A DNA stretch of 64,000 nucleotides from Betaproteobacteria bacterium (GCA_012026885.1 VEPL01000025.1:668595-732594), one strand, 5' to 3'; shown: positions 31,298 to 41,394, numbered from the stretch's first letter. Numbers and translations are program-made. The notes: generated by a model from the letters alone, not told the origin.

Positions 31298-31322
31298 TTA
31301 CCGATTCCCAGCCGAGGATGCC

Positions 31323-31925
31323 ATGAAGCTTACGCCACGCCAGCAGGAAATACTCGATTTCATCCGCAACACCGTCGAGGTGCTCGGCGCACCGCCGACG
31401 CGGGCGGAAATCGCCGCCGCCTTCGGCTTCGCCTCGCCGAACGCCGCGGAGGACCACCTGAAGGCGCTCGCCAAGAAGGGGGCGATCAACCTCGAGCCCG
31501 GCTCGGCACGCGGCATCCGGCTGGTCGAGCAACTCGGCCTGCCGTTGATCGGCAGCGTCGCGGCCGGTTCCCCGATTCTGGCGGTCGAGAACGTGCAGGG
31601 GCGTTATGCCCTCGACGCCCACCTGTTCTCGCCGCGTGCCGATTTCCTGCTGCGCGTGCGCGGCCTGTCGATGATCGACGCCGGCATCTTCGACGGCGAC
31701 CTGCTCGCCGTGCACAAGACCGCCCAGGCGCGTGACGGCCAGATCGTCGTCGCCCGCCTCGACGAGGAGGTCACCGTCAAGCGCCTGGAACGGAGCAACG
31801 GCCAGATCCGCCTGATTGCCGAGAATCCCGATTTCGAGCCGATCGTGGTCAATCCGGCCGTCGTCGATTTCGCCATCGAGGGGATCGCCGTCGGCCTCAT
31901 ACGCGGCACGGTTTCGCCGCTCTGA
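31323..31925 (+). CDS. lexA: SOS repressor LexA
   Basis: 200 residues. An N-terminal winged helix (residues 1-65) is followed by the S24 autoproteolysis domain. Cleavage would occur at Ala81-Gly82 (SVAAGSP), with nucleophile Ser116 (RGLSMIDAG) and Lys153 (EVTVKRL). RecA-stimulated self-cleavage derepresses SOS genes. It lies 39 bases before imuA, so the repressor is itself part of the mutagenesis operon, as in several proteobacteria. The LexA box upstream closes the loop. Confidence 0.96.
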   Translation: MKLTPRQQEILDFIRNTVEVLGAPPTRAEIAAAFGFASPNAAEDHLKALAKKGAINLEPGSARGIRLVEQLGLPLIGSVAAGSPILAVENVQGRYALDAHLFSPRADFLLRVRGLSMIDAGIFDGDLLAVHKTAQARDGQIVVARLDEEVTVKRLERSNGQIRLIAENPDFEPIVVNPAVVDFAIEGIAVGLIRGTVSPL

Positions 31926-31964
31926 GCGCCTGCGGCGGCAACGCAGCCTGAGGCCGGGAATCCC

Positions 31965-32678
31965 ATGGCTGCCGCAAGCGCACCGCTCCCGCTGGACGCT
32001 GTCCTCGCCCGCGGCGATGTCTGGCGTGGCGACGCCCTGGCAGCATTGCCCGGGGCGGCGATCTCCAGCGGCTACCCCGAGCTCGATGCGGAACTGCCCG
32101 GGGGCGGCTGGCCGCGGGGTTGCCTGACCGAATTCCTGGTCGACCGCGACGGCCTCGGCGAAATCAGCCTGTTGCTCCCGGCCCTCGCGCGACTGTCGGG
32201 CGAGGGTGGCTGGCTGGCGCTGGTGGCGCCGCCCTGGTTGCCGCACGCACCGGCCTGGGCAGCCGCCGGCCTCGTTCCGGAGCGGCTGCTGGTCGTACGT
32301 GCCGGCCGGCACGCGGCCTGGTGCCTGGAGCAATTGCTGGCCTGCGGCGGTTTCGCCGGGGTGCTCGCCTGGCCGGGGGCGGACATCGACGCACGTGCCC
32401 TGCGCCGCCTGCAGGTGGCGGCCGAGGGGCGTCCGGTTTTTGCCGGTTTGTGGCGGTCGACCGCCACCGGCACGGCGCCGTCGCCGGCCCCATTGCGCGT
32501 TGCACTGGCGGCCGACGCCACCGGTTTGTCGGTCCGCCTCCTCAAGCGGCGCGGGCGGCCGGCGTCGCGCACCTTGCGCTTGGGTGTCCCGCGCCCGGGA
32601 AGGAATTCGCGTGTTGTGGCTGGCCCTTCATTTGCCGAAGCTGCCGCTGGAAGCGCTGCCGCTACGGCAGCCGCCTAG
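31965..32678 (+). CDS. imuA: ImuA, accessory protein of translesion synthesis
   Basis: 237 residues of the RecA-like/SulA-like ImuA family. ELPGGGWPRGCLTEFLVD near residues 44-61 is the family signature at the place of a nucleotide-binding loop. ImuA is needed with ImuB and DnaE2 for damage-induced mutagenesis. The C-terminal 30 residues are Ala/Gly-rich and overlap the start of imuB by 68 bases. Position after lexA and before imuB-dnaE2 makes the identification firm. Confidence 0.9.
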   Translation: MAAASAPLPLDAVLARGDVWRGDALAALPGAAISSGYPELDAELPGGGWPRGCLTEFLVDRDGLGEISLLLPALARLSGEGGWLALVAPPWLPHAPAWAAAGLVPERLLVVRAGRHAAWCLEQLLACGGFAGVLAWPGADIDARALRRLQVAAEGRPVFAGLWRSTATGTAPSPAPLRVALAADATGLSVRLLKRRGRPASRTLRLGVPRPGRNSRVVAGPSFAEAAAGSAAATAAA

Positions 32679-34053
32679 CGCGGTTGTCGCCCGCGGCCGG
32701 GTGTGGGCCGTCGATGCCGCCGCCGCGGCGGCCGGCGTGCTGGCGGGCCAGCGCTTGTCGACGGCACTCGGGCTGGCGCCCGGGTTGCGCACCTTTGCCG
32801 GTGATGCGGCGCGCGAGGCACAGGCGCTCGCCGATCTCGCCTGCTGGGCCGGGCGCTTCACGCCGACCGTCGTGCCGGTGCCGCCTGCTGCCTTGCTGCT
32901 CGAAATCGGCGGCTGCCTGCGCCTGTTCGGCGGGGCGCCGGCCATCGTCGAAGCGGTCGTCGCCGGCTGCGCCGGGCAGGGCTGGACCGTCTCCTGGGCT
33001 GCGGCACCGACGCCGCTTGCGGCGCGCTGGCTGGCGCGCCACGGCGCTGCCCGCATCGTTGCCGGCCCGGACGAGCTGGCGGCAGCGCTCGCGGTCCTGC
33101 CGTGCACCGCGCCCGGCTGGCCGGAACGCAGCGTTGCCCGGCTCGCTTCCTTCGGGCTGCATCGCCTCGGCGACCTGGCGGCGCTGCCAGCTGCCGGCCT
33201 GCGTGCCCGTATCGGCAGCGACGCGGTGGACGACCTGCTGCGCGCCCGCGGGGAATTGCCCGACCCGCAGCGCCCCTTCGTTTTTCCCGACGTATTTGCC
33301 GCCCGCCTCGAATTGCCGGCGCGTGTCGAGGATGCCGCGGCGCTCGCCTTCGCCGGCCAGCGCCTGCTCGCCATGCTGGCTGGCTGGCTCGCCGTGCGCC
33401 AGTTGCAGGTGCGGGTGTGCTCGTTGCATCTCGAACACGAGGACGGGCCGGCAAGCACCGTGGCGCTGCGCCTGGGCGAGCCGAGCGCCGACGAGGGGCG
33501 CCTGCTGCGACTCCTGCGCGAGCATCTCGGCCGGCTGCAGCTTGGCGCGCCGGTCATCGCGCTGGCGCTGAGCGCGGACGAAACCACGCCATTGGCGCCG
33601 GCCGGCCCCGGCTTGTTCGCCGAGGCAGCGGCGGGCGAGGGACGGCCGGCCTGCATCGAGCGCCTGCGTGCCCGGCTGGGCGAAGCGTCGGTGCATGCCG
33701 TCGGGCTGCGTGCAGAGCACCGGCCGGAAGCCGCGACCATCGCGTGCGATCCGCTTGCCGATCCGGCACAGGGCGAATCGGCGCCGCTGGCGGGTTTTGC
33801 CGCGCCGCGCCCGCTCTGGCTGTTGCCGGTGCCACGGCCGCTCGGCGAGCGGGAAGGGCGGCCGCACTGGCATGGCCCGCTGGATTTGCTGACGCGTGGC
33901 GAGCGCCTGGAGAGCGGCTGGTGGGACAGTGGCGAGGCCGCCGCCATCGGCGACGTGCGTCGCGATTACTTCGTCGCCCGCAATCCGCAGGGGCAGTGGG
34001 CCTGGGTTTTCCGCGACGCGCGCGGCTGGTTCCTGCACGGCCTGTTCGCGTAA
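32611..34053 (+). CDS. imuB: ImuB, Y-family polymerase-like protein
   Basis: 480 residues. It resembles DinB/UmuC polymerases (LWLALHLPKLPLEAL at the start, GGCLRLFGG near residue 105, helix-hairpin-helix region near 170) but lacks the usual catalytic acidic residues near the N-terminus, as expected of ImuB, which acts as an adaptor linking DnaE2 to the beta clamp. I chose the GTG at 32611, with AAGGA seven bases upstream and the protein beginning at the conserved LWLALHL. The reading frame is open earlier but only mirrors imuA. Confidence 0.9.
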   Translation: MLWLALHLPKLPLEALPLRQPPSAVVARGRVWAVDAAAAAAGVLAGQRLSTALGLAPGLRTFAGDAAREAQALADLACWAGRFTPTVVPVPPAALLLEIGGCLRLFGGAPAIVEAVVAGCAGQGWTVSWAAAPTPLAARWLARHGAARIVAGPDELAAALAVLPCTAPGWPERSVARLASFGLHRLGDLAALPAAGLRARIGSDAVDDLLRARGELPDPQRPFVFPDVFAARLELPARVEDAAALAFAGQRLLAMLAGWLAVRQLQVRVCSLHLEHEDGPASTVALRLGEPSADEGRLLRLLREHLGRLQLGAPVIALALSADETTPLAPAGPGLFAEAAAGEGRPACIERLRARLGEASVHAVGLRAEHRPEAATIACDPLADPAQGESAPLAGFAAPRPLWLLPVPRPLGEREGRPHWHGPLDLLTRGERLESGWWDSGEAAAIGDVRRDYFVARNPQGQWAWVFRDARGWFLHGLFA

Positions 34054-34062
34054 GGCGATGCG

Positions 34063-37000
34063 ATGCCGCTTCCCGACTACGCTGAACTGCATTGCCTGTC
34101 CAATTTCAGTTTCCTGCGCGGTGCCTCGCATCCCGAGGAACTGGTCGAGCAGGCGGCGGCGCAGGGCTATGCGGCGCTGGCCCTGACCGACGAATGCTCG
34201 CTGGCCGGCATCGTGCGCGCCCACCGGGCAGCCAAGGCCTTGCACGACTGGACGGCGCTTGCGGTCGACGCCCGGAAGGCGGCAAAAATGCCGCTGCGGC
34301 TCATCGCCGGCAGCGAGATGACGACTGTCGATGGCCTCAAGCTGGTTTTCCTGGCGCAAAACCGCGAGGGCTACGGCAACCTCTCGGCGCTGATCACGCT
34401 GGCCCGGCGGCGGGCGGCGAAGGGCGCCTATGCCTTGCAGCGCCACGACCTGAATGCCGTTTCACCGAACGGTGCCGTGCCCGACTGCCTGGTGCTTTGG
34501 GTGCCCGTCCGCGACCACGGCCAGGCGGTCGCGGACGGGCGCTGGCTGGCCGGATGTTTTCCCGGGCGGCTGTGGATCGCCGCCGGACTGCATGCCGGGC
34601 CGGACGATCTGGCGCGCATCGGCGATCTGGAGGCGCTGGCGCAGGCCTGCGGTCTGCCCGTCGTCGCAGCCGGCGATGTGCACATGCATGTGCGGGCGCG
34701 GCGGCCGGTGCAGGATGTGCTGACCGCGCTGCGCCTGAAAACCACCGTCTTCGCCGCCGGCCACGCGCTGTTTGCCAACGGCGAGCGGCATCTGCGCACG
34801 CGCCTGCGCCTGGCGCGTTTGTATCCGCCCGACTGGCTGGCTGAAACACTGGAAATCGCCGGGCGCTGTACCTTTTCCATCGACGAACTGCGCTACGAGT
34901 ATCCGGAGGAAATCGTCCCGTCCGGCCACACGCCGGCCTCCTGGCTGCGCCACGAGACCGAGGCCGGGCTGCGCCGCCGTTACCCGCAGGGCGAGCCGGC
35001 TCCGGTGCGCGGGCGCATCGAGCACGAACTGGCCCTGATCGCCGAGCTGCGCTACGAGGCCTATTTCCTGACGGTGTACGACATCGTCTGCTTCGCCCGC
35101 CAGGCCCGGATCCTCTGCCAGGGTCGCGGCTCGGCGGCCAATTCGGCGGTGTGCTTCGCGCTCGGCATCACCGAGGTCGATCCGGCGCTATCGGACATGC
35201 TGTTCGAGCGCTTCATCTCCCGGGAGCGCGGCGAGCCGCCGGACATCGACGTCGACTTCGAGCACGAGCGGCGCGACGAGGTCATCGCCTACATCTATGG
35301 CAAGTACACGCGCGAACGCACCGCGCTGGCGGCGGCGGTGATCACCTGGCGGACCCGGGGCGCGTTGCGCGACGCCGGCCGCGCCCTCGGTTTCGACGTG
35401 GCGCGCATCGACGCGCTGACCGCTTCGCTGGCCTGGTGGGACAAGCGCGAGCAATTGCCCGAGCGCTTCGCCGAACAGGGGCTGGACCCGGCTGCGCCGC
35501 GCGTGGCGAAATGGCTGTGGATCGCCGAACAACTGCGCGGCTTTCCGCGTCACCTGACGCAGCACGTCGGCGGTTTCGTCATGTCGCGCGGGCCGCTGGC
35601 CCGGCTGGTGCCAGTCGAGAATACGGCGATGCCCGAGCGCACCGTCATCCAGTGGGACAAGGACGACCTCGACGCCGTCGGGCTGATGAAGGTCGATGTG
35701 CTGGCGCTCGGCATGCTCTCGGCGCTGCGCCGCATGCTGTCGATTCTGGGTGAAATTTCCGGTCGACCGTGGCAACTGGCCGATATTCCCAGTGAAGACC
35801 CGGCAACCTACGAGATGCTTTGCCACGCCGACAGCATGGGCGTCTTTCAGGTCGAGTCGCGCGCCCAGATGGCCATGTTGCCGCGCCTGAAGCCGCGCTG
35901 CTACTACGACCTCGTCGTCGAGGTGGCCCTGGTGCGGCCGGGGCCGATCCAGGGCGACATGGTGCATCCCTACCTGAAGCGGCGCCAAAAGAAGGAGCGC
36001 ATCGAAAAGATATCGCCGGACGTGGACAAGGTGCTGGCACGCACCTGCGGCGTGCCCATCTTCCAGGAGCAGGTCATGCAGCTGGCCATCGTCGCCGCCG
36101 GCTTCACGCCCGGCGAGGCCGACGAACTGCGCCGGGCGATGGCGGCCTGGCGGAAGAAGGGCAACCTGCAGCGCCATCAGGACAAACTGCGCGCCGGCAT
36201 GGCGGCGAACGGCATCGCTCCGGCCTTCGCCGAGCGCATCGCGCTGCAGATCCAGGGCTTCGGCGAATACGGTTTCCCGGAAAGCCACGCCGCCAGCTTC
36301 GCGCTGCTGGTCTATGCCTCGGCCTGGGTCAAGCGCCACCATCCGGCCATTTTTTTGTGCGGTTTGCTCAACAGCCAGCCGATGGGCTTCTATTCGCCGT
36401 CGATGCTGGTCCAGGATGCCCGCCGGCATGGCGTCACCGTGCTGCCGCCCGATGTGACGGCGAGCGCCTGGGACAGCCGCATCGACGAGCAGGGTGCCGT
36501 CCGCCTCGGCCTGCGCGGGATCAAGGGATTGCCCCGGGTGGTTGCGGAGCGCATTGCTGCGGTCGACCGGGAAAAACGGCCGTTTTCCGACATCGCCGAC
36601 CTCGTTGCGCGGACCGGCCTGCAGTGCCGCGAACTCGATTTGCTCGCCGCTGCCGACGCGCTCGCCGGCCTAGCCGGCCATCGCCGGCAGGCCGCCTGGG
36701 CGGCGAGCGTCGAGCAGGGGGCATCGTCACGCCAGGGCGACCTGTTCGCCGGCATCGCTGCGCCCGGGGAGGCTGTCGCGCTGCCGGCGCCGGCCGAGGC
36801 GGAAAACCTCGTGGCCGACTACCGGCACCTCGGCCTCAGCCTGCGCCGCCATCCGCTCACCTTCCTGCGCCGCCAGCTGGCTGCGCGCCGCTTCGTCACG
36901 GCCGCCGAGCTCAGGCGGACCGGCGACCGGGCGCTGGTGCGTGCCGCCGGCATCGTCGTCGGCCGCCAGCGGCCGGGCACGGCGACCGGCATCGTCTTCG

Positions 37001-37212
37001 TGACGCTGGAGGACGAGAGCGGCCTCGTCAATGTCGTCGTCCGCCCGCAGCTGGTCGAACGGCAGCGCCGGACCTTGCTGGGATCGTCGCTGCTCGGCGT
37101 CTTCGGGCAGTTGCAGGTGGAAGGCGAAGTCGTGCACCTCGTCGCCGGGCGGCTGGTCGACCTGTCAGCCTGGCTGGGCCGGCTGGCAACGACCAGCCGG
37201 GATTTTCACTGA
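34063..37212 (+). CDS. dnaE2: Error-prone DNA polymerase III alpha subunit DnaE2
   Basis: 1049 residues, shorter than replicative DnaE (about 1160), as is normal for DnaE2/ImuC. The N-terminal PHP domain begins YAELHCLSNFSFLRGAS; the first metal motif is altered from HxH. The polymerase core has PDIDVDFEHERRDEV near residue 395 and QHVGGFVMSRGPL near 502. An OB-fold region lies at about 960-1030 (VFVTLEDESGLVNVVV). With ImuA and ImuB it performs mutagenic bypass after DNA damage. The gap to imuB is nine bases. It ends ten bases from the convergent GGDEF-EAL gene. Confidence 0.95.
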   Translation: MPLPDYAELHCLSNFSFLRGASHPEELVEQAAAQGYAALALTDECSLAGIVRAHRAAKALHDWTALAVDARKAAKMPLRLIAGSEMTTVDGLKLVFLAQNREGYGNLSALITLARRRAAKGAYALQRHDLNAVSPNGAVPDCLVLWVPVRDHGQAVADGRWLAGCFPGRLWIAAGLHAGPDDLARIGDLEALAQACGLPVVAAGDVHMHVRARRPVQDVLTALRLKTTVFAAGHALFANGERHLRTRLRLARLYPPDWLAETLEIAGRCTFSIDELRYEYPEEIVPSGHTPASWLRHETEAGLRRRYPQGEPAPVRGRIEHELALIAELRYEAYFLTVYDIVCFARQARILCQGRGSAANSAVCFALGITEVDPALSDMLFERFISRERGEPPDIDVDFEHERRDEVIAYIYGKYTRERTALAAAVITWRTRGALRDAGRALGFDVARIDALTASLAWWDKREQLPERFAEQGLDPAAPRVAKWLWIAEQLRGFPRHLTQHVGGFVMSRGPLARLVPVENTAMPERTVIQWDKDDLDAVGLMKVDVLALGMLSALRRMLSILGEISGRPWQLADIPSEDPATYEMLCHADSMGVFQVESRAQMAMLPRLKPRCYYDLVVEVALVRPGPIQGDMVHPYLKRRQKKERIEKISPDVDKVLARTCGVPIFQEQVMQLAIVAAGFTPGEADELRRAMAAWRKKGNLQRHQDKLRAGMAANGIAPAFAERIALQIQGFGEYGFPESHAASFALLVYASAWVKRHHPAIFLCGLLNSQPMGFYSPSMLVQDARRHGVTVLPPDVTASAWDSRIDEQGAVRLGLRGIKGLPRVVAERIAAVDREKRPFSDIADLVARTGLQCRELDLLAAADALAGLAGHRRQAAWAASVEQGASSRQGDLFAGIAAPGEAVALPAPAEAENLVADYRHLGLSLRRHPLTFLRRQLAARRFVTAAELRRTGDRALVRAAGIVVGRQRPGTATGIVFVTLEDESGLVNVVVRPQLVERQRRTLLGSSLLGVFGQLQVEGEVVHLVAGRLVDLSAWLGRLATTSRDFH

Positions 37213-37222
37213 GCGCCGGCCC

Positions 37223-39796
37223 TCAGGCGTGCGTCCATACCGGCAGGCCCTCGATGCGCGGCGGCGTCAGTTCGGCGTTGACCCAGTGCGCTGTGAATTC
37301 GTCGGCCGGGATCGGCTTGCCGAAGCGGAAGCCCTGCAGGATGTCGCAGTCCATGGCGGCGAGGAACATCCACTGGTCGTCGCTCTCGACGCCTTCGGCG
37401 ATGATCTGCAGGCCGAGCGCCTGCGCCATGCGGACGACGGCGACGACCAGGGCGCGGTCGCTGCGATCGCTGGTCAGGTCGCGCACGAAGCTGCGGTCGA
37501 TCTTGATCGTATGGAAGGGGAATTCGCGCAGGTAGCTGAGCGAGGAGTAGCCGGTGCCGAAGTCGTCCATCGACAGGCGCACGCCGACCTCGCGCAATTC
37601 CTCGATGAGGAAACGGACCTCGTCGTGGCTGTGGAGCAGCAGGCCCTCGGTGATCTCGATCTCGAGCTGTTCAGGCGCGACGCCGAATTCGGCGATACAG
37701 GCGCGCACCGAATCGACGAAACCCTGGGCGCGGAACTGGCGCGGTGAGACGTTGATCGCCATGATGAAGCCGGGGTGCGTGCGGCTCCATTCGGCCAGCT
37801 GGGCGCAGGCGGTACGCATGACCCAGTGCCCGAGCTCGACGATGAGGCCGTTCTGCTCGGCGACCGGGATGAAGACATCGGGGCCGACCGGACCGAGCTC
37901 CGGACTGGTCCAGCGCACCAGTGCCTCCGAACCGATGATGCGGCCACTGGAAGCGGAGACAAGGGGGTGGAAGAAGACGCGCAGTTCGTTGCGGTTGAGC
38001 GCATCGCGCAGGTGGCGGCCAATCTCCAGGCGGCGCAGCGACAGGTCGTGGATGGCCTGGTTGAAGTGTCGCCAGGTATTGCGTCCGGCCTCCTTGGCTT
38101 CGTACATGGCGAGGTCCGCATTGCGCATCAGGACGGTCGGGTCGTCGCCGTCGTCCGGACAGACGGCGATGCCGATGCTCGGCGTCGTCATCAGGGCACG
38201 CTCGTCGATGGTGAACGGCGGCTGGAACGCTTCGATGAGCTTCTCGGCAATCGGCGCGATGTCGTCGCGCGTGCGGATGTCGCCGAGCACCACCAGGAAC
38301 TCGTCGCCACCCAGACGCGCCACCGTGTCTTCGTCGCGTACCGTCGCGCGCAGGCGCTCGGCGGCCTGGACGAGCAGGATGTCGCCGGCGGCATGGCCGA
38401 GGGTGTCGTTGATTTCCTTGAAATTGTCGAGGTCGATGTAGAGGACGGCGGTCTGGTCGCCGTTGCGCCGGCCGTGCTGGATCGCCTGCTCGAGGCGGTC
38501 CCGGGCGAGCAGGCGGTTGGGCAGGCCGGTGAGGGCATCGTACTGCGCCTGGTAGGCAATGCGTGCCTGCTGGGCATGGCGTTCGGTGATGTCTTCGCGG
38601 GTCAGGACCAGATGGGCCGGGGCGCCGTCCTCGCTGGCGACGACGACGAGGCGCAGACGCTCCCAGCGGGGCGGCGCGCCGTCCAGCCGGCATTCGCGTT
38701 CGCAGTCCCACTCCATGCCGCGGTCGATGGCATCGGCAATGCGCGCCGGCATGTCCAGTGACTCGCCGCCGGCCAGGGCATCGGCCAGTTCGCTGCCGCG
38801 CAGCGCGGCCGAGGGCAGGCCGGTAATGCGCTGGTGGGCCGGATTGGCATATTCGATCACTCCGTCGAGCGTGGCGACGAGGATGCCGGCCGGGCTCTGC
38901 TCGAACAGTTGCGAAAATAGCAGCAGCCGCCGGTTGGCCCGCGTCAGGTCGCGCGTGCGCTCCTCGACGCGCCCCTCGAGGTCACGCCGCGCTTCCGTGA
39001 GCGCTGATTCGCGTGACAGGACCTGCTCGCGCATCGCCGTGAAGGCGAGGGCGAGGTCGCCAATCTCGTCGTGCCGCGAAATCTCGATGCGTCCGCCGTC
39101 GCGGCCGGCGGCGAGTTCCTGCGCATGCCTGTGCAGGGCACGTACACGGCGCACGACGGTGCGGCCGGAGAGCGCCAGGCCGATGACGAGGATGGCGCTG
39201 GACAGGCAGATCAGCGCGAGGAAGGTGAACTGCTGTGACTGCTGATCGGCGATCGTCCGCTCGTAAGCCGCTTCGGCCTCGGCCTGTGTCGCCTCGGCAA
39301 GGTCGGACAACTGGCGGCGCATGGCGAGATAGGGCAGGTGCGACCCGGAAGAGACGTTGCGCTCGATCGTCACGGTCTCCATCCGTTCCGCCAGGTTGAG
39401 CTGGATGAGCAGCCGCTGCCGGTAAATGTTCCAGTGCTGGCGGAGCAGGTCCGCCTGCTGGCGGTCGGCCGCCTCGAGCCCCGCAGCGAAGGCGATGACC
39501 GCGCTGTCGGCGCGATCCAGCTCGGCATGCATCTGTGCCGTGTGGCTTTGCATGACGAAAATGTCGTTCTGGTGCGCGAGCTCCAGCTCATGGGTACGCA
39601 GGCCGGCGAGTTGTGCCTCGAGGTTGTGGATGCGGGCAAGCGGGCGCACATGCTGCTCGATCGTCACGACGAGGTGGCTCGACATCTGCTCGAGCATGCG
39701 CGCACCGATCCCGATCAGGATGGCGACGAAGAGGCAGCCGGCAGCGAAGCCGGTGAGCAGTTGTTGCAGGAGGCCAAAACGGAAGACTTGCTTCAT
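37223..39796 (-). CDS. Transmembrane sensor PAS-GGDEF-EAL protein
   Basis: 857 residues. A membrane span (about 12-32), a periplasmic helical region of about 150 residues, a second span (about 190-212), a HAMP-like linker, a PAS domain (about 290-405), GGDEF (about 415-580; RLGGDEFLVV with I-site RDED five residues before) and EAL (about 590-845; [19 protein letters not shown]) follow in order. Both catalytic signatures look intact. The ATG at 39796 has GAGGG upstream; 32 extra in-frame residues before it are unsupported. It lies 16 bases after a solute-binding protein gene, which may supply the periplasmic signal. Confidence 0.92.
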   Translation of the reverse strand: MKQVFRFGLLQQLLTGFAAGCLFVAILIGIGARMLEQMSSHLVVTIEQHVRPLARIHNLEAQLAGLRTHELELAHQNDIFVMQSHTAQMHAELDRADSAVIAFAAGLEAADRQQADLLRQHWNIYRQRLLIQLNLAERMETVTIERNVSSGSHLPYLAMRRQLSDLAEATQAEAEAAYERTIADQQSQQFTFLALICLSSAILVIGLALSGRTVVRRVRALHRHAQELAAGRDGGRIEISRHDEIGDLALAFTAMREQVLSRESALTEARRDLEGRVEERTRDLTRANRRLLLFSQLFEQSPAGILVATLDGVIEYANPAHQRITGLPSAALRGSELADALAGGESLDMPARIADAIDRGMEWDCERECRLDGAPPRWERLRLVVVASEDGAPAHLVLTREDITERHAQQARIAYQAQYDALTGLPNRLLARDRLEQAIQHGRRNGDQTAVLYIDLDNFKEINDTLGHAAGDILLVQAAERLRATVRDEDTVARLGGDEFLVVLGDIRTRDDIAPIAEKLIEAFQPPFTIDERALMTTPSIGIAVCPDDGDDPTVLMRNADLAMYEAKEAGRNTWRHFNQAIHDLSLRRLEIGRHLRDALNRNELRVFFHPLVSASSGRIIGSEALVRWTSPELGPVGPDVFIPVAEQNGLIVELGHWVMRTACAQLAEWSRTHPGFIMAINVSPRQFRAQGFVDSVRACIAEFGVAPEQLEIEITEGLLLHSHDEVRFLIEELREVGVRLSMDDFGTGYSSLSYLREFPFHTIKIDRSFVRDLTSDRSDRALVVAVVRMAQALGLQIIAEGVESDDQWMFLAAMDCDILQGFRFGKPIPADEFTAHWVNAELTPPRIEGLPVWTHA

Positions 39797-39812
39797 CGCG
39801 GGATCGCCCTCT

Positions 39813-41276
39813 TCAGCGGCCGGATTGCCCGGTCGGGGCGGGGAAGCGCCCGAGGAAGCGCTTGAGGTAGGCAATCTGGTTGGCGCGTCCATAGCGCTCG
39901 GTGATCTTTTCCCATTCGGCGGCCGTACGCTTCATTGCTTCGCCCGCCGATTGCCTGCCGGCGGCAGCCAGCCAGATGTTGTGGTCGAGGGCGGCGAGGT
40001 ATTCGCCGTCGCCGGGGAGTCCGGTCCCGGGAGGCAGGGCGGCGGTCCATTCGCTGGCGAACACTTCGAGCGCCTGTGCGCTGTACAGGTCGCGGATGCG
40101 CGGGTCGTTCAGCTGATGCCAGCGATAGGGGTCGGTATGGCCGCCCTTGGCGCCGACCGTCCTGAGCGAGATGTCGGGGTCGGTGAGCCACATGGCGAAC
40201 AGGTAGGCCAGCTTGCGCTGGGCGCCGCGGCTCGAGATGACCAGGTTGTTGCCATAGATGGGGATCGTGTGACGGACCAGCTTGCCCTTGACCAGCATAC
40301 CGGGGATGGGGAAGGCGACGAATTTGTCGCGTACTCCCGACCCGGGGGCGTTAAAGAGCTTGGCTGCAGCGATGGTGAAACCTGAGGCAAATGCCTTGCC
40401 CTGCATGAACAGCGGTAGCGTGTAGCCGTAATCCTTGCCTTCGCCGAGGATGTCGGGCGGCGAGTAGCGGACGGCAGCGACGTAGCTCTCGGTGGCAGCG
40501 ATGCCGGCCGGGGAATTGATCAGGGGCCGCATGGCGTCGTCGAACAGACGGCGGTAGGGGGCCTCTTGGTCAAGGTAGCGCGGCAGCCAGTACATCCAGC
40601 CACCGGCCTCGTCGCGCTCCTCGGCGATGCCGTAAAGGCCCTTTTCGGGGCGGTGGAAGAAAGCGGCGAGATCCTGCAACTCCTTCCAGGTTGTCGGAAT
40701 GGCCAGGTCGCGACCATATCGCTTGCGGAAAGCCGCGCGCTCCTGCGGGTCCTCGAGGAGATCCTTGCGCAGGTAGTAGAGAATCACGTCCCCGTCGGCG
40801 GGAATTGCCACCAGGCGGTCACCGAAATAGGCTTGGAGGTCGAGGCGGACAAACCCATCGGGCGGACCGTCGCCGAGTTGGTATGCGAATTCCTTGCCGT
40901 ACGGGGTCAGTTCCTCAACCAGACGCTCTTTGATCAGGTCCGGGAATTCATGCGTGCGGGCAACCGTGATGTCGATATCGGGGTTGTCGCGCAGGTTGGC
41001 CAGGGCCGGCTGCTGCGGGATGATGCGGGCATTGACCACGGTGCCGGTCAGGCGCTCCCAATCCTTCTGCAGCTCGAGGTCGGGTCCGAGCAAGGCATTG
41101 ATATTGCCCGGCTTGAAGGCCACCTTGATCACGGCGCCACGCTTGATTTCCCCCCTGACGATCAGGTCCTGGACGGCTGCCAGCGCCTTCTCCGCCTGCG
41201 CGCCGGCAATGGTGGGCTGGCAGGCGAGAGCGAGAACGAGTGCGCCGGTAGCGCGGGCCAGCATGGCGAGATGCAA
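39813..41276 (-). CDS. Orphan extracellular solute-binding protein (ABC family 1 type)
   Basis: 487 residues with a signal peptide (cleavage likely after IAGAQA). It has the two-lobe family 1 layout: a substrate region near IPTTWKELQDLAAFFHRPE and the segment SRGAQRKLAYLFAMWLTD typical of sugar-type binding proteins. No permease or ATPase gene is nearby. Instead a transmembrane GGDEF-EAL gene follows after 16 bases, so I infer a sensory partner rather than an uptake role. The start is a TTG at 41276 with AGGGG seven bases upstream; an ATG at 41264 is an alternative and keeps the signal peptide. Confidence 0.82.
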   Translation of the reverse strand: MHLAMLARATGALVLALACQPTIAGAQAEKALAAVQDLIVRGEIKRGAVIKVAFKPGNINALLGPDLELQKDWERLTGTVVNARIIPQQPALANLRDNPDIDITVARTHEFPDLIKERLVEELTPYGKEFAYQLGDGPPDGFVRLDLQAYFGDRLVAIPADGDVILYYLRKDLLEDPQERAAFRKRYGRDLAIPTTWKELQDLAAFFHRPEKGLYGIAEERDEAGGWMYWLPRYLDQEAPYRRLFDDAMRPLINSPAGIAATESYVAAVRYSPPDILGEGKDYGYTLPLFMQGKAFASGFTIAAAKLFNAPGSGVRDKFVAFPIPGMLVKGKLVRHTIPIYGNNLVISSRGAQRKLAYLFAMWLTDPDISLRTVGAKGGHTDPYRWHQLNDPRIRDLYSAQALEVFASEWTAALPPGTGLPGDGEYLAALDHNIWLAAAGRQSAGEAMKRTAAEWEKITERYGRANQIAYLKRFLGRFPAPTGQSGR

Positions 41277-41394
41277 ACGAAAACCCCTGTTGTCTTAAGA
41301 CCTATGACCTTCGGCGTATTCTAGTCGAAATCGTACAGGCGGCGGACGCGAAGACGCATCGCTGCGGAAAAATCCGTGAAATATTTCACGTTCC

